The translations under genes were made by a program, and so were the position numbers. This document shows, one piece after another, positions 35,308-44,187 of a stretch of 64,000 nucleotides of DNA. Numbering within the stretch: position 1 is the stretch's first letter; the number at the start of each line of letters is the position of its first letter. The stretch spans positions 1 to 64,000 of the forward strand of contig CAWJPF010000001.1 in NCBI GenBank assembly GCA_963844625.1, read 5' to 3'. The DNA is from Palsa-504 sp963844625 (GTDB lineage Bacteria > Actinomycetota > Actinomycetes > Streptosporangiales > Streptosporangiaceae). The notes under the pieces were generated by a model that searched no databases, had not been told where the DNA came from, and saw nothing but the letters and a program-made list of their open reading frames with translations.

Positions 35308-36135
35308 ATGAGCGAGTCTGTGCTGTCCGACGTGATCGACAAACTCTGGGAGCAGCGCGCCGAGCTGACGCCCGCGGACACCGCCGCCCGGGCGGCGGTG
35401 GTCAGCGCGGTCGACGCGATCAACGCCGGCCAGGCCCGGGTCGCCCGGATCGATCCCGGGACCGATGAGGTCGTCGTGGATGAGCGGGCCAAGCGCGCGA
35501 TCCTGCTGGCGTTCCGGGTGCTGCCGATGGCCAGGTCCCAGGTGGGCGACTTCAGGTACGAGGACAGGGTGCCGCTGAAGACGCGCCTGGACGGCGTGCG
35601 CGTGCTGCCTGGGGCGATCGCGCGGTGGGGTTCCTACATCGCGCCGGGCACGGTGCTGATGCCCTCGTTCGTCAACATCGGGGCCTACGTGGACGAGGGC
35701 ACGATGGTGGACACCTGGGCCACGGTCGGCTCCGGCGCCCAGATCGGCAAGAACGTGCACCTGTCCGGCGGGGTGGGGATCGGCGGCGTGCTCGAGCCGC
35801 CGAACGCGGTGCCGGTGGTGGTCGAGGACGAGGCGATGGTCGGGTCGCGCTGCATGGTGGTCGGGGGAGCGCGGGTCCGCCAGGGCGCCTTCCTCGGCGC
35901 CGGCGCCATCCTCGCCCCCACGACGCACGTCATCGACGTCGAGACCGGCGCCGAACTGCCGCTCGGCGAGGCGCCGGCCTGGTCGGTCTGCGTGGGCGGG
36001 ACCCGGCCGAGGAAATTCCCAGGCGGCGAGTTCGGCATGCCGTGCCTGCTGGTGATCAAGCGCTTGCCCGAGGGCTCCCGGCACGACAAGGCGGAGCTGA
36101 ACGCCATCCTCCGTGACCATGGCGTAGACGCCTGA
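35308..36135 (+). CDS. dapD: Tetrahydrodipicolinate N-succinyltransferase
   Basis: 275 aa, close to the length of the E. coli enzyme. Uses succinyl-CoA to block tetrahydrodipicolinate in lysine/cell-wall precursor synthesis. The left-handed beta-helix hexapeptide region is visible (APGTVLMPSFVNIGAYVDEGTM, then VHLSGGVGIGGVLEPP, GSRCMVVGGARVRQGAFLGAG), followed by LPLGEAPAWSVCVGGTRPRKFPGGEFGMPCLLVIKR in the C-terminal domain. The ATG at 35308 is set by the divergent neighbour and the TAAGCT element. No dapE is seen. Confidence 0.92.
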   Translation: MSESVLSDVIDKLWEQRAELTPADTAARAAVVSAVDAINAGQARVARIDPGTDEVVVDERAKRAILLAFRVLPMARSQVGDFRYEDRVPLKTRLDGVRVLPGAIARWGSYIAPGTVLMPSFVNIGAYVDEGTMVDTWATVGSGAQIGKNVHLSGGVGIGGVLEPPNAVPVVVEDEAMVGSRCMVVGGARVRQGAFLGAGAILAPTTHVIDVETGAELPLGEAPAWSVCVGGTRPRKFPGGEFGMPCLLVIKRLPEGSRHDKAELNAILRDHGVDA

Positions 36136-36175
36136 GCTGCCCGCGAGCCTGCGCCGAGTAGCCGGCCGGGGTGGT

Positions 36176-36181
36176 TACCTT
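36176..36181 (+). promoter_or_regulatory. -10 element of a possible leaderless promoter (LOG-family gene)
   Basis: TACCTT ends 9 nt before the ATG at 36191; the overlapping TTACCT is an alternative. Confidence 0.35.
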
Positions 36182-36190
36182 AGGTACACG

Positions 36191-36973
36191 ATGAACGGAA
36201 ATTCAGAGCCGCACCGGCGGATCCGTCGCCAGGGACCCGTCACGCTGCGCGGCAAGCAGATACCAGCGACCACTACCGATCAGCGGTTGCTCGACCGGCG
36301 CGGGCCGGCCGACTGGGTGCACACCGATCCGTGGCGGGTGCTGCGGATCCAGGCTGAGTTCGTGGAGGGGTTCGGCCTGCTGGCCGAGCTCGGGCCGGCG
36401 GTCTCGATCTTCGGCTCGGCCCGGACCGCCCGGGGCAGTCAGGAGTACGAGACGGCCGAGCGCATCGCGTCGGGCCTGGTCGCGGCCGGCTACGCGATAA
36501 TCACCGGCGGCGGCCCGGGGATCATGGAGGCGGCCAACCGGGGCGCGGTCAAGACGGGCGGAGTCTCGGTGGGCCTGGGCATCGAGCTGCCCACCGAGAT
36601 GGGCCTGAACGACTACGTGGAGGTCGGGCTCGAGTTCCGCTACTTCTTCGTCAGGAAGACGTGCTTCATCAAGTACTCGCAGGCGTTCGTGGTCCTGCCC
36701 GGCGGCTTCGGCACGATGGACGAGCTGTTCGAGGCGCTGACCCTGGTCGCCACCGGCAAGATCACCAAGTTCCCGATCGTGCTCGTGGGCCGGCAGTACT
36801 GGTCCGGGCTGCTCTCCTGGCTCCGCGACACGATGCTCGCCGGGGGCAACATCGGCCCGGCCGAGTTCTCGCTGATCCACGTGGCCGATGAGGCCGACGA
36901 AGTAGTCGCGATCATCCGCGCGGCCCACGACGGCTCGGCCTGGGCGCCTATCGGGGCAGAGCCCGAGGATTGA
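36191..36973 (+). CDS. LOG-family Rossmann protein (TIGR00730)
   Basis: 260 aa cytosolic protein with the LOG signatures GGGPGIMEAANRGA and PGGFGTMDELFEALTL, the nucleotide 5'-monophosphate phosphoribohydrolase motifs of cytokinin-activating enzymes. Residues ~1-65 are an extension common to the actinobacterial subgroup (RRQGPVTLRGKQIPATTTDQRLL). In actinomycetes this gene sits in a run dapE - LOG - DivIVA-like - tag; the same run is seen here without dapE. Confidence 0.85.
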   Translation: MNGNSEPHRRIRRQGPVTLRGKQIPATTTDQRLLDRRGPADWVHTDPWRVLRIQAEFVEGFGLLAELGPAVSIFGSARTARGSQEYETAERIASGLVAAGYAIITGGGPGIMEAANRGAVKTGGVSVGLGIELPTEMGLNDYVEVGLEFRYFFVRKTCFIKYSQAFVVLPGGFGTMDELFEALTLVATGKITKFPIVLVGRQYWSGLLSWLRDTMLAGGNIGPAEFSLIHVADEADEVVAIIRAAHDGSAWAPIGAEPED

Positions 36974-37063
36974 CGCACGGCCGGAACGTGAGCTAGCCGC
37001 CCGATTCGGGCCGAGTTCTACCACGGAAGCGACATCGCGGGTTGAGCGTGGCACGATTCGTAT

Positions 37064-38119
37064 GTGCCCGTTGTATTCCTGATCGCGATCGCCGCCGTGC
37101 TCGTCGGCGTCTTCTACACCGCCACCGGACGGGGCGGCGAGCTGGCCATCGAGCATGCCGATCACGCGCCCCTGGATCTCGGCCCGGTATCGGCCGCGGA
37201 TATCGCGCTGCTGCGCCCGCCCACCGCCCTGTGGGGTTACAACATGCAGGTGACCGACGAGGCCCTGGACCACATCGCCCGCGCGATGCGCGACCGGGAC
37301 GTCACGATCGCCCGCCTGCGCCAGCAACTCGTCAACCGTGACCTGATGGAGCCCGTCGCCCGTCCGACCGGCGCGCCCCTGACCCGGGCTGATGCCCGTC
37401 GTCCCCTCGAGGTCCCCAGGGACCCTGCCGCGCCGCAGCCCCCGATGGTCTCCCCGGACCCGACCCCGCCGCAGCCCGTGATGGTCTCCCGGGAGCCAAA
37501 CGCTCCGCAGCCCGCGGCCGTCCCCAGCGAACCTGAGGACCCCCAGACGATCAACCTCCGCAGGCCTCCGGGGATCCTCGTGGCCTCCCGGTCCCAAGAA
37601 GTCACCCAGCCCCGCGAGATCCCCCAGCCTGCCGAGTCCACTCCGTCCTCGGAAGTCACTCAGCCCCGCGAGATCCCCCAGCCGGCCGGATTCGAGCAGC
37701 CCTCCCCGGGGGTTCAGCCTCGCGCATTCGACCAGTCCTCCGAGGTCACGCTGCCTCGCGAAGCCATCCAGCCTCCCGAGACCATGCCGCTTCCCGAGGC
37801 CACCCGCCCTGGCGAGACCACGCAGCCATCTGAAATCACTCAGCCCGCCGAGGTCAGGGGACCGCAAGGCTCGTATGACACGCACGACTGGTGGGCCGGG
37901 CAGGGAGAAGCCGCGCGCGACGAGGCGCGTCAGACCGGGCCGCAGCCAGTTATCCAGCCCCGGCTCCGCGAGCCGGACGCAGCGGCTGCCGGCGCCACCG
38001 AGGCCAGCGCACCGGCGGCCAGCGCACCGAGGCCGGCGCCACCGAGGCCGGCTCTCCCTGGCCCGCGACGCCAGCTGATGATGCGCCCTCCCCCACCGAG
38101 GAGCGGTCCTGGTGAGTGA
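37064..38119 (+). CDS. DivIVA-domain-like membrane protein with a Pro-rich tail
   Basis: 351 aa, GTG start. An N-terminal membrane segment (VVFLIAIAAVLVGVFYTAT, ~3-21) is followed by LRPPTALWGYNMQVTDEALDHIARAMRDRDVTIARLRQQL (~49-90), equivalent to the conserved 'GYRMxxVDxxL' start and coiled coil of short actinobacterial DivIVA-like proteins. The remaining ~260 residues are a Pro/Glu/Thr-rich tail with PREIPQPAE-like repeats, probably disordered. It overlaps tag by 8 bp. A role in polar growth or septation is inferred from the family. Confidence 0.65.
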   Translation: MPVVFLIAIAAVLVGVFYTATGRGGELAIEHADHAPLDLGPVSAADIALLRPPTALWGYNMQVTDEALDHIARAMRDRDVTIARLRQQLVNRDLMEPVARPTGAPLTRADARRPLEVPRDPAAPQPPMVSPDPTPPQPVMVSREPNAPQPAAVPSEPEDPQTINLRRPPGILVASRSQEVTQPREIPQPAESTPSSEVTQPREIPQPAGFEQPSPGVQPRAFDQSSEVTLPREAIQPPETMPLPEATRPGETTQPSEITQPAEVRGPQGSYDTHDWWAGQGEAARDEARQTGPQPVIQPRLREPDAAAAGATEASAPAASAPRPAPPRPALPGPRRQLMMRPPPPRSGPGE

Positions 38120-38708
38120 CCAGCCGGCCGTGGCGCCGGAGAACGGCGCGGTTCAGGGCCCGGACGGCAAGCTGCGCTGTCCCTGGGGCCTGAGCGCACC
38201 GGACTACCTGGCCTATCACGATGCGGAATGGGGCCGCCCCGTCAGGGGCGACACGGCCATCTTCGAACGGCTCTGCCTCGAGGGTTTCCAGTCCGGGCTT
38301 TCCTGGCTGACGATCTTGCGTAAACGGGAGAACTTCCGAGCCGCCTTCGCTGGATTCGACCCCACCGCGATCGCGGCCTTCGGCGAAGAGGATATGGCCC
38401 GCCTGATGGCGGATGCGGGCATCGTCCGCAACCGGGCGAAGATCAACGCCGTGCTTACCAACGCGCGGGCCATGCTGGATCTGCCCGACGGCCTGAGCGA
38501 GCTGGTGTGGAAGTACGCGGGCGAGAAAGATCACGCGCCGCGGACGCTGTCCGAGGTGCCCTCGGCGACACCCGCCTCGAAGGCGCTCAGCGCCGAGCTG
38601 AGGCGGCACGGCTTTACCTTCACCGGCCCGGTGACCGCCTACGCGACGATGCAGGCCTGCGGCGTCGTCAATGACCACCTGGCCGCCTGTTTCTGCCGCG
38701 ATCGCTAG
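38112..38708 (+). CDS. tag: DNA-3-methyladenine glycosylase I
   Basis: 198 aa base-excision repair enzyme removing 3-methyladenine. The family start CPWGLSAPDYLAYHDAEWGRPVRGD, LEGFQSGLSWLTILRKRENFRAAF (helix-hairpin-helix region), ADAGIVRNRAKI and the zinc-binding C-terminus (ACGVVNDHLAACFC) are all present. GTG start overlapping the upstream gene. Full length. Confidence 0.92.
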   Translation: MSDQPAVAPENGAVQGPDGKLRCPWGLSAPDYLAYHDAEWGRPVRGDTAIFERLCLEGFQSGLSWLTILRKRENFRAAFAGFDPTAIAAFGEEDMARLMADAGIVRNRAKINAVLTNARAMLDLPDGLSELVWKYAGEKDHAPRTLSEVPSATPASKALSAELRRHGFTFTGPVTAYATMQACGVVNDHLAACFCRDR

Positions 38709-38943
38709 CAGGTCAGGTCGGTCCATCGGCGAGCTGCTCGGCTGGTCGTGGCCCGAGCGGCTCAGCCATGCGCTGACCTTGGCCGCTGGAGGCGCCGGGG
38801 GCGGGGCTCAGGTGCCCGAAGGGCCCGGCCCCGATGGCCGGGATCACGTCGATCTGGTGGCTTACGAGCGCCTGCTGGACGCGGTGACCGTCGATCCGCC
38901 CGCCTAGACCCGCGTCCCCGCCCCGTGGCCGGGGTCCTTCGCT

Positions 38944-38949
38944 TATCCT
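38944..38949 (+). promoter_or_regulatory. -10 element of a predicted leaderless promoter
   Basis: TATCCT ends 7 nt before the ATG at 38957. Confidence 0.5.
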
Positions 38950-38956
38950 GCACGGC

Positions 38957-39709
38957 ATGAGCACGGACAACGATCGCAGCGAGCCCGATGTATCCCGCCT
39001 GTTCGCGCCCATCGCCGTGGAAGAGACCTTTGACGGAGTGCTGATTGAGGCCCGTGCGGTGCTGGGCCAGCTGGACGACCCGGTGGACGCGGAACTGTGG
39101 GTATCTGACCTGATCGGGGCACTGGCCTCGTCAGCCGCCGGGCAGGCCTCGCTGATGGATGCGCTCACCGGCTCGCTCGTGCCCGCCGCGGAGGCGGCCT
39201 CGACCCCGGCGGCGCTGGCCCTGCTGCGGGCGTTCGCCGCGGTCGGCTCGCCTGCCTTGCGTACCGCCGCCGGGCAGGCAGCCAACCGGGTCCGTGCGCA
39301 TGACGTGGCCGACCCGCCCTGGGCCGGAACGGTCGGCGCCCCCGTCGTCCGTGATTGCTGGCACTACGCCGATGTCGGCGGCCGGCAGGAGTCGCTGACG
39401 CTGACCTTCGCCTACGGTGACAGGCAGCACGCGCTGAGCGTGCTGATCGACCATGGCCGCGGCGGCAAGATCAGGGACACCTGGGTGGCCAAGGGCACCG
39501 GACTGCGCGCCGATGCGGAGCGGGCGGCCGCGGGTGACCCGATGGTGGTGTTCGAGGTGATCGACGCCGCCGATGCCCGCCTCCGCCTGGCGCGGGCCAT
39601 GGGGGCGGGCGAGTGCCCCGAGCAGCCCGATCAGGTCGACGACGTAGTGGCCCACCGCGCTCTCCTGCAAGCCCGGCTTGACCTCCTGGCCAGGTGCGCG
39701 GCTCCCTAG
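38957..39709 (+). CDS. Conserved actinobacterial protein of unknown function
   Basis: 250 aa, soluble, helical N-terminal half (LIGALASSAAGQASLMDALTG, PAALALLRAFAAVGSPALR) and a beta-rich stretch (RDCWHYADVGGRQESLTLTFAYGDRQHALSVLIDHGRGGKIRDTW). The latter pattern (substrate-free beta sheet with DHGRGGK) recurs in uncharacterised actinobacterial proteins linked to plasmid or SEC-C-type proteins, but I cannot name the family. It overlaps the convergent hydrolase by 4 bp. Confidence 0.65.
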   Translation: MSTDNDRSEPDVSRLFAPIAVEETFDGVLIEARAVLGQLDDPVDAELWVSDLIGALASSAAGQASLMDALTGSLVPAAEAASTPAALALLRAFAAVGSPALRTAAGQAANRVRAHDVADPPWAGTVGAPVVRDCWHYADVGGRQESLTLTFAYGDRQHALSVLIDHGRGGKIRDTWVAKGTGLRADAERAAAGDPMVVFEVIDAADARLRLARAMGAGECPEQPDQVDDVVAHRALLQARLDLLARCAAP

Positions 39710-40476
39710 CCGGCCTCGCGGAGGAACGCCCGGACCAGCGGGAGCATCAGGTCGGTCCGCCGCATGACGCCCATGTGCGTGGTGCCGGGCAGGACCGCGA
39801 GCTGCGCGCCCGGGATCAGTCCGTGTACCTCCACCGCATGTTCCAGGCGGATGAAGTCATGGTCGCCGAACACCAGCAGGGCCGGCGCGCCGACAGCGCC
39901 GAGCTCGCTGGCGGTCCAGCCCTTCAGGTTCCCCACGGCTTGCGAGGCCTTCGCCGCGAACGCGTCGAAATGGCCGGGGTCCGGCGCGAGGCGGGCGTAA
40001 GCGTCCCGCATCTGCTGGAAGTCCTCCGCGGTGGGCATCCGCGTCGAGGTCGGGTACCGCGAGGGATCGGAGATCTCCTCGTGGTACCCGCCACTGCTAT
40101 AGCTGACCGAGACAAGGATGAGCCGGCCCACCCGGCGGGGGTGGTCCACCGCCAGCTGCAGCGCTACCCCGCCGCCGAGGCTGAAGCCGAGTACGTCCGC
40201 CCGGTCGACGCCGAGGTGATCAAGCAGGGCGGCGACGTCGCCGGCGAGGTAGCGCAGGTCGATGTCACGGTCGATGTCCGCGGTGCGGCCGTGCCCTTGC
40301 AGCTCGGCGGCGATGACCTGGCGGTCGGCGGCCAGGTCGGGCAGCAAGCGTCCGAAGGACTCCTCGATCGTCATCAGCCCGCCGTGCAACAGCACAAGCG
40401 GCAGGCCCGCGCCGTGCACCTCGTAGTACATCTGCAGGCCGTTGACCGGCGCGTATCCGGTAGTTACCTGGCTCAT
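39706..40476 (-). CDS. Alpha/beta hydrolase
   Basis: 256 aa cytosolic hydrolase. Oxyanion region LLHGGLM, nucleophile elbow LGFSLGGG, catalytic Asp in VFGDHDF and His in GTTHMG. The LQGHGRTADIDRDIDLRYLAGDVAALLDHL segment is like that of esterases and C-C hydrolases. Last gene of a three-gene run with the CehA-like gene (9 bp upstream) and the collapsed SDR. Substrate unknown. Confidence 0.85.
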   Translation of the reverse strand: MSQVTTGYAPVNGLQMYYEVHGAGLPLVLLHGGLMTIEESFGRLLPDLAADRQVIAAELQGHGRTADIDRDIDLRYLAGDVAALLDHLGVDRADVLGFSLGGGVALQLAVDHPRRVGRLILVSVSYSSGGYHEEISDPSRYPTSTRMPTAEDFQQMRDAYARLAPDPGHFDAFAAKASQAVGNLKGWTASELGAVGAPALLVFGDHDFIRLEHAVEVHGLIPGAQLAVLPGTTHMGVMRRTDLMLPLVRAFLREAG

Positions 40477-40485
40477 GGCAGCCTT

Positions 40486-41709
40486 TCAAGGGGTTAGGGC
40501 GAGCGTCCCGCCGCCGGGGTCGAGGAGGCGGTGCGGCCCGGCCGCGCCCGCCAGCCGGGCCAGGTTGCCCCGGATCCTGGCGCACGGCCCCTGCGGCCCG
40601 GCCAGCGTCAGCCCGTCGGCTCCGACGGCGACGAGGTCACCGTCGTGGCGCAGCAGCACGGGGCCGTCGCGCTCCGCCGAGATGGCCACCCGGCCCGCCC
40701 GCAGGCCGTCGATGATGTCGTCCGGCTCGTGCCCCGCGCACTCCACCCAGGTGGTCGGACGCCCGGGCGGGGCGTCGGATCCCGGCCGGTGCCAGTCGCT
40801 GCCGCCCACCGGGATCGCGGCGGCGTCCCACGCCAGCCACCAGGAGAGCGGGGTGGTCCAGCGCGGGTCGAGCCAGCTCCAGTGCCAGACCTCGACCAGC
40901 GGCGGACGGCGGCGCATCGGGCGCACCCAGCTGACGGGCCCGGCGAACGGGTGGTTGATCGACAGCAGGCCACCGCCTGTCTCCGTGGCGTCCAGCCAGT
41001 CGTCGGGCTCCCGGCGGAAGTCGACCCAACCGATATCGCCGAGCGCTCCCGCGTGGCCGCCGTCGGTCGTCACCTCTTGCCCGGGGACCAGGGTGATGGC
41101 GTACCTCCTGGCCGCCGCGGGCAGTTCAGCGTGGTGGCTGACCGTGTTGTGGTCGGTGACCGCGGCGAAGTCGAGGCCGCGTTCGGCCGCGAGCACGGCT
41201 AGCTCGGGGACGGTCAGCACGCCGTCGGAGTGCACGGTATGGGTGTGCAGGTCACCCGCGAGCCAGCGCCGGCCCGCCCCGGCCGGCAAGATCCGCGGCG
41301 GCGGCCGGTCCGCCGGAGCGGGCGGGGCCGGCGGAGCGGGCGGCGGCCGCAGCTCCGCGGCACTAGGCCTGGTCTCGGCCGTCACCCGGTAGGGCACGCC
41401 GCCGGGCGGGACCCGGTGCACACCGATCATCACCTGCCACGTCCCGGTCTCGAGCTCGCCGGGCAGGTAGCCGGGCGTGGCAGCGTCCCGGGCGATAATG
41501 AACGACTCGCGCGCGCCACCCGACCAGCCACGGAACCCGTGCGGTCCCAGGCAGCCGAGGTCGAGCACCGTTCCTTCGGCGCGCTCGTACTCCAGCTCGA
41601 CCCGCAGCGCGGCGGTCCCGGGCCCGACCTCGACCGGCAGATAGTGCCACGGAGACAGGAAACGGTCCTCGAGGGTCCACCGTCCGGCGTGTCGCGTCCA
41701 GTTGGTCAT
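40486..41709 (-). CDS. PHP-domain metallohydrolase (CehA/McbA-like)
   Basis: 407 aa. A beta-rich N-terminal half (WHYLPVEVGPGTAALRVELEYERA, ESFIIARDAATPGYLPGELETGTWQVMIG) precedes a PHP domain with the metal motif AGDLHTHTVHSDG, TDHNTVSHH and LVPGQEVTT, then DWLDATETGGGLLSINHPFA and GGSDWH. CehA-type members hydrolyse carbamates; phosphoesterase activity is also common in the fold. Starts 2 bp after the SDR remnant stop, implying one transcript. Confidence 0.8.
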   Translation of the reverse strand: MTNWTRHAGRWTLEDRFLSPWHYLPVEVGPGTAALRVELEYERAEGTVLDLGCLGPHGFRGWSGGARESFIIARDAATPGYLPGELETGTWQVMIGVHRVPPGGVPYRVTAETRPSAAELRPPPAPPAPPAPADRPPPRILPAGAGRRWLAGDLHTHTVHSDGVLTVPELAVLAAERGLDFAAVTDHNTVSHHAELPAAARRYAITLVPGQEVTTDGGHAGALGDIGWVDFRREPDDWLDATETGGGLLSINHPFAGPVSWVRPMRRRPPLVEVWHWSWLDPRWTTPLSWWLAWDAAAIPVGGSDWHRPGSDAPPGRPTTWVECAGHEPDDIIDGLRAGRVAISAERDGPVLLRHDGDLVAVGADGLTLAGPQGPCARIRGNLARLAGAAGPHRLLDPGGGTLALTP

Positions 41710-41711
41710 GC

Positions 41712-42017
41712 TCAGCTGGTGGCGGCGTAGCCGCCGTCGACGACGATGGTCTCGCCGGTGATGGTCTCGGCCGCGTCCGCCCCGATGACGATCCGCATCA
41801 TCGGCGTCCAGCCGGCCCGGCGCTCGATCAGCGGCTCGTTGTAGTCACCAGGCGTCCGCTCCATCCACTCGCCCGCGATCCAGCCCGGCGCGACGGCGTT
41901 GACCCGGACCCCGGGCGCCAGCACGCGGGACAGCGTCCGGATGAGGCTGACCGCGGCGGCCCGGCCGATCCCGCTCGCCGATCCGGTCACCAGCGCGGCC
42001 GGGCTGTCCTGCGCCAT
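41712..42017 (-). pseudogene. Short-chain dehydrogenase collapsed by internal deletion
   Basis: 101 aa instead of ~250. The N-terminal Rossmann start (ALVTGSASGIGRAAAVSL) joins straight to the part that normally follows the catalytic Tyr-Lys helix (IRTLSRVLAPGVRVNAVAPGWIAGEWM), and a second shorter loss separates MMRI from VIGADAAETITGETIVVDGGY. About 130 residues, including the NNA motif, Ser and YxxxK, are gone, yet the frame and a GAGGAG ribosome site remain. It cannot be an active dehydrogenase; upkeep for translational coupling to the CehA-like gene is possible. Confidence 0.85.
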
Positions 42018-42097
42018 GCACTCTCCTCAGCCACTTCGATGAGTATGCCCGCCCCGGCAGCTTAAACGATCACCGTAAGCACGTCCCAGGCCGGCGG

Positions 42098-43149
42098 TCA
42101 GCGCGGCAGGCTGGGGGCCGGCTCCACCGGGTGGGCCGGGGACGCGAGTACCCAATCGGAGCCTTCGAGGCGGATAGAACGCGCATCGCGGATGCGCGCG
42201 GAGCCGTCGGCGCCACCGCGGGCGAGCCGGGCGCTGACGAATTCGCCCGGGCCCGGGCGCACCAGGCCGAGGGCCGATGCGAGGACCTGGTCACCGGCGT
42301 AGTCCCCGAAGATCACGATGCCCTCGCCGCGCAACTGGTCGCGCGCCCCGCCGCCATCGCGGACCCGCTTCATGTAGTCGTCCTGCATGGCGACCGTGGC
42401 GACCACGGTCCGGCTCACCCGCATCCGCTGCGCCCGCCGGAACAATTCGTTTACCCGCTGCTGTCCCGAGGGCAGCGCCAAAACGGTCGTCACGTCTGGT
42501 TCAGGCAGCCTGATCAGGACATTTTCCTGCAGCGGGGCCCGGGCGTGGAGCCAGCTCACCGCGGCGCGGCCGCGATCGTTGAGGGCCCGCTTGAGGTCCC
42601 TGTTACCGGCTTGGCTCAGGTTCTCCCCGGTGGCCCGGAGCAGGCCGACCACGTGCCGTGTTCGTCGCTGGCCTGCACCAGGAGCATCAGCTTCCCGTCG
42701 GCTTCGGGCGGGATCATCCAGCCGCCCAGCCGGTGCGAGAACTTGCAGTCCACGTCTACGCCCGCGATCGTGTAGTCCAGCGCTGTGCCGTCGGCCAGCC
42801 GCAGCGCGCGGGCCAGGGCGATCTCGACCAGCGTGCCGGCGTGCGTCTTCTCGGTTTTATGCAGCTGATCCCAGCGATAACGCCCGGTGTGCTGGCCGTC
42901 GAGCAGCATGTCAAGCGCGCCCCGGATCGCCGCGGCCATCCGCGATCCGTCGCCGTCAAGCCCGCGGAGCTCGCCGGCTACCGCGGCCAGTTCCTGGTCC
43001 CCCGCCCGCGGGCCGCTCAGCGCCGGGAGCTCGAGGCCCGGCAGCGGGGCCTGGCCGTTCGCGGGCACCGACGGCGACGGCATGCCGGGCAGGACAAGCT
43101 GGCCGGGGATCGGCTGGAGGTCACCCGGCGGGGGCACGCCCGCATTCAT
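42098..43149 (-). pseudogene. NaeI-type restriction endonuclease gene, frameshifted, no methylase nearby
   Basis: Codons 1 to ~167 (43149 to ~42646) and a second frame (~42652 to 42098) together form a NaeI-like type IIE endonuclease (target of NaeI: GCCGGC). With a constant offset of 39 residues, NaeI's catalytic E70, D86, D95 and K97 fall on E109, D125, D134 and K136 (LDYTIAGVDVDCKF), and L43, whose change to Lys gives a topoisomerase in NaeI, is Leu82 here. The C-terminal DNA-binding half is clear: QQRVNELFRRAQRMRVSRTVVATVAMQDDYMKRVRD and EGIVIFGDY. The break lies at GGCC (42643-42646) where the family predicts GGCCGGCC, so a 4-bp slippage deletion is likely. ATG overlaps the LysR stop (ATGA). 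Confidence 0.85.
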
Positions 43150-44096
43150 TCCGCAGGCTCCGAGGGTGCCGCCGTGGTGCGGAGGACGTCCATGAGCAGG
43201 TCGACCGCGGGCGGATCCGGCGGGTCGCCGTACCGGACCGCGAAGACGTGCCGGTGCGTTCCGGCCAGCGGCACGGTCCTGATCCCTGGATGGCGCGCGG
43301 CGCGCAGCGCCAGCGCGGGCAGCGTCGCCACCCCCAGGTCCGCGGCGACCAGGGCCTGAACGGCGACGTAGTCGTCAGTGGTGAACGCGATCTTCGGGAT
43401 GAACCCGGCCAGCGCGCACTGCCGGAGGAGGTTCGCGCGGCAGCGGTCGCAGCCCGCGATCCAGCGGTGGCGAGCGTACCTGGACAGCTCGGCCGACGGC
43501 GGCTCGGTGTCGTGGGCCGAGGTCACCAGGTGCACTTCCTCATCGAGGATGAGCCGTTCGCGCAGGCCCTCGGTGATGTCGATGCCGCCCTCGTCTTCTT
43601 CGGCGCCCTTCGGGGCCGCGTCGCCGGCCTCCGGAGCATCGGGGGAGTAGCGGAATACCAGCGCTACGTCGACGTAGCCGGCCCGGAGCATGCGCAGCGC
43701 CTCGGGCGGTTCCGCCTCGGTCAGCCGCAGGTCCACGCTCTGCTGGTGCCCGCGCAGCATCGCCGCCGCGGCCGGGACGATGGTGCCGAGTGCCGAAGGG
43801 AACGCCGCGAGCCGCAGCCGCCCCGCCCGCAGCCCGGTGTAGGCGGCCAGTTCGTTCTCCGCGGCGTCCAGCCTGCCGATCACCTCGGCCCCGCGCTCGG
43901 CCAGGAGCCGGCCAGCGTCGGTGAGCCTGATGCCCCGGCCCGCCCGCTGGATCAGCTTGGTCCCGGTCTCCGCTTCGAGTCGCGCCAGGTGGTGGCTCAC
44001 CGAGGGCTGCGCGTAGTTAAGGGCCCGAGCCGCGGCCGTGACGGAGCCGTACCTGGCCACGGCCACCAGTACGCGCAGCCTCGTCACGTCGAGCAT
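43146..44096 (-). CDS. LysR-family transcriptional regulator
   Basis: 316 aa. N-terminal winged helix-turn-helix LRVLVAVARYGSVTAAARALNYAQPSVSHHLARLEAETGTKLIQR (family signature, residues ~7-50), then an effector-binding domain starting LRLAAFPSALGTIVPAA. A Glu/Gly-rich insert (~155-175) is unusual. Divergent from nothing close by; its gene is coupled to the NaeI-like gene. A TATAGT element lies 6 nt upstream of the ATG. Confidence 0.9.
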   Translation of the reverse strand: MLDVTRLRVLVAVARYGSVTAAARALNYAQPSVSHHLARLEAETGTKLIQRAGRGIRLTDAGRLLAERGAEVIGRLDAAENELAAYTGLRAGRLRLAAFPSALGTIVPAAAAMLRGHQQSVDLRLTEAEPPEALRMLRAGYVDVALVFRYSPDAPEAGDAAPKGAEEDEGGIDITEGLRERLILDEEVHLVTSAHDTEPPSAELSRYARHRWIAGCDRCRANLLRQCALAGFIPKIAFTTDDYVAVQALVAADLGVATLPALALRAARHPGIRTVPLAGTHRHVFAVRYGDPPDPPAVDLLMDVLRTTAAPSEPAE

Positions 44097-44102
44097 GCAC
44101 CG

Positions 44103-44108
44103 ACTATA
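44103..44108 (-). promoter_or_regulatory. -10 element of a predicted leaderless promoter (LysR gene)
   Basis: TATAGT on the minus strand ends 6 nt before the ATG at 44096. Confidence 0.5.
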
Positions 44109-44187
44109 GATCTTGTCGATCTGTCCGCCCAGAGTCCTTAGCCAGGACTATTACGGGCTAATCGGCCCAGCGCACCGACTGGTTGCG

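Noticed and set aside
36203..37885. 560-codon minus-strand open frame
   Set aside because: Antisense to the LOG-family and DivIVA-like genes, both of which match families; a typical high-GC shadow frame.
38709..38956. Short open frame after tag (to 38907)
   Set aside because: It begins inside tag and shows no family pattern; the TATCCT element and the next gene explain the region better.
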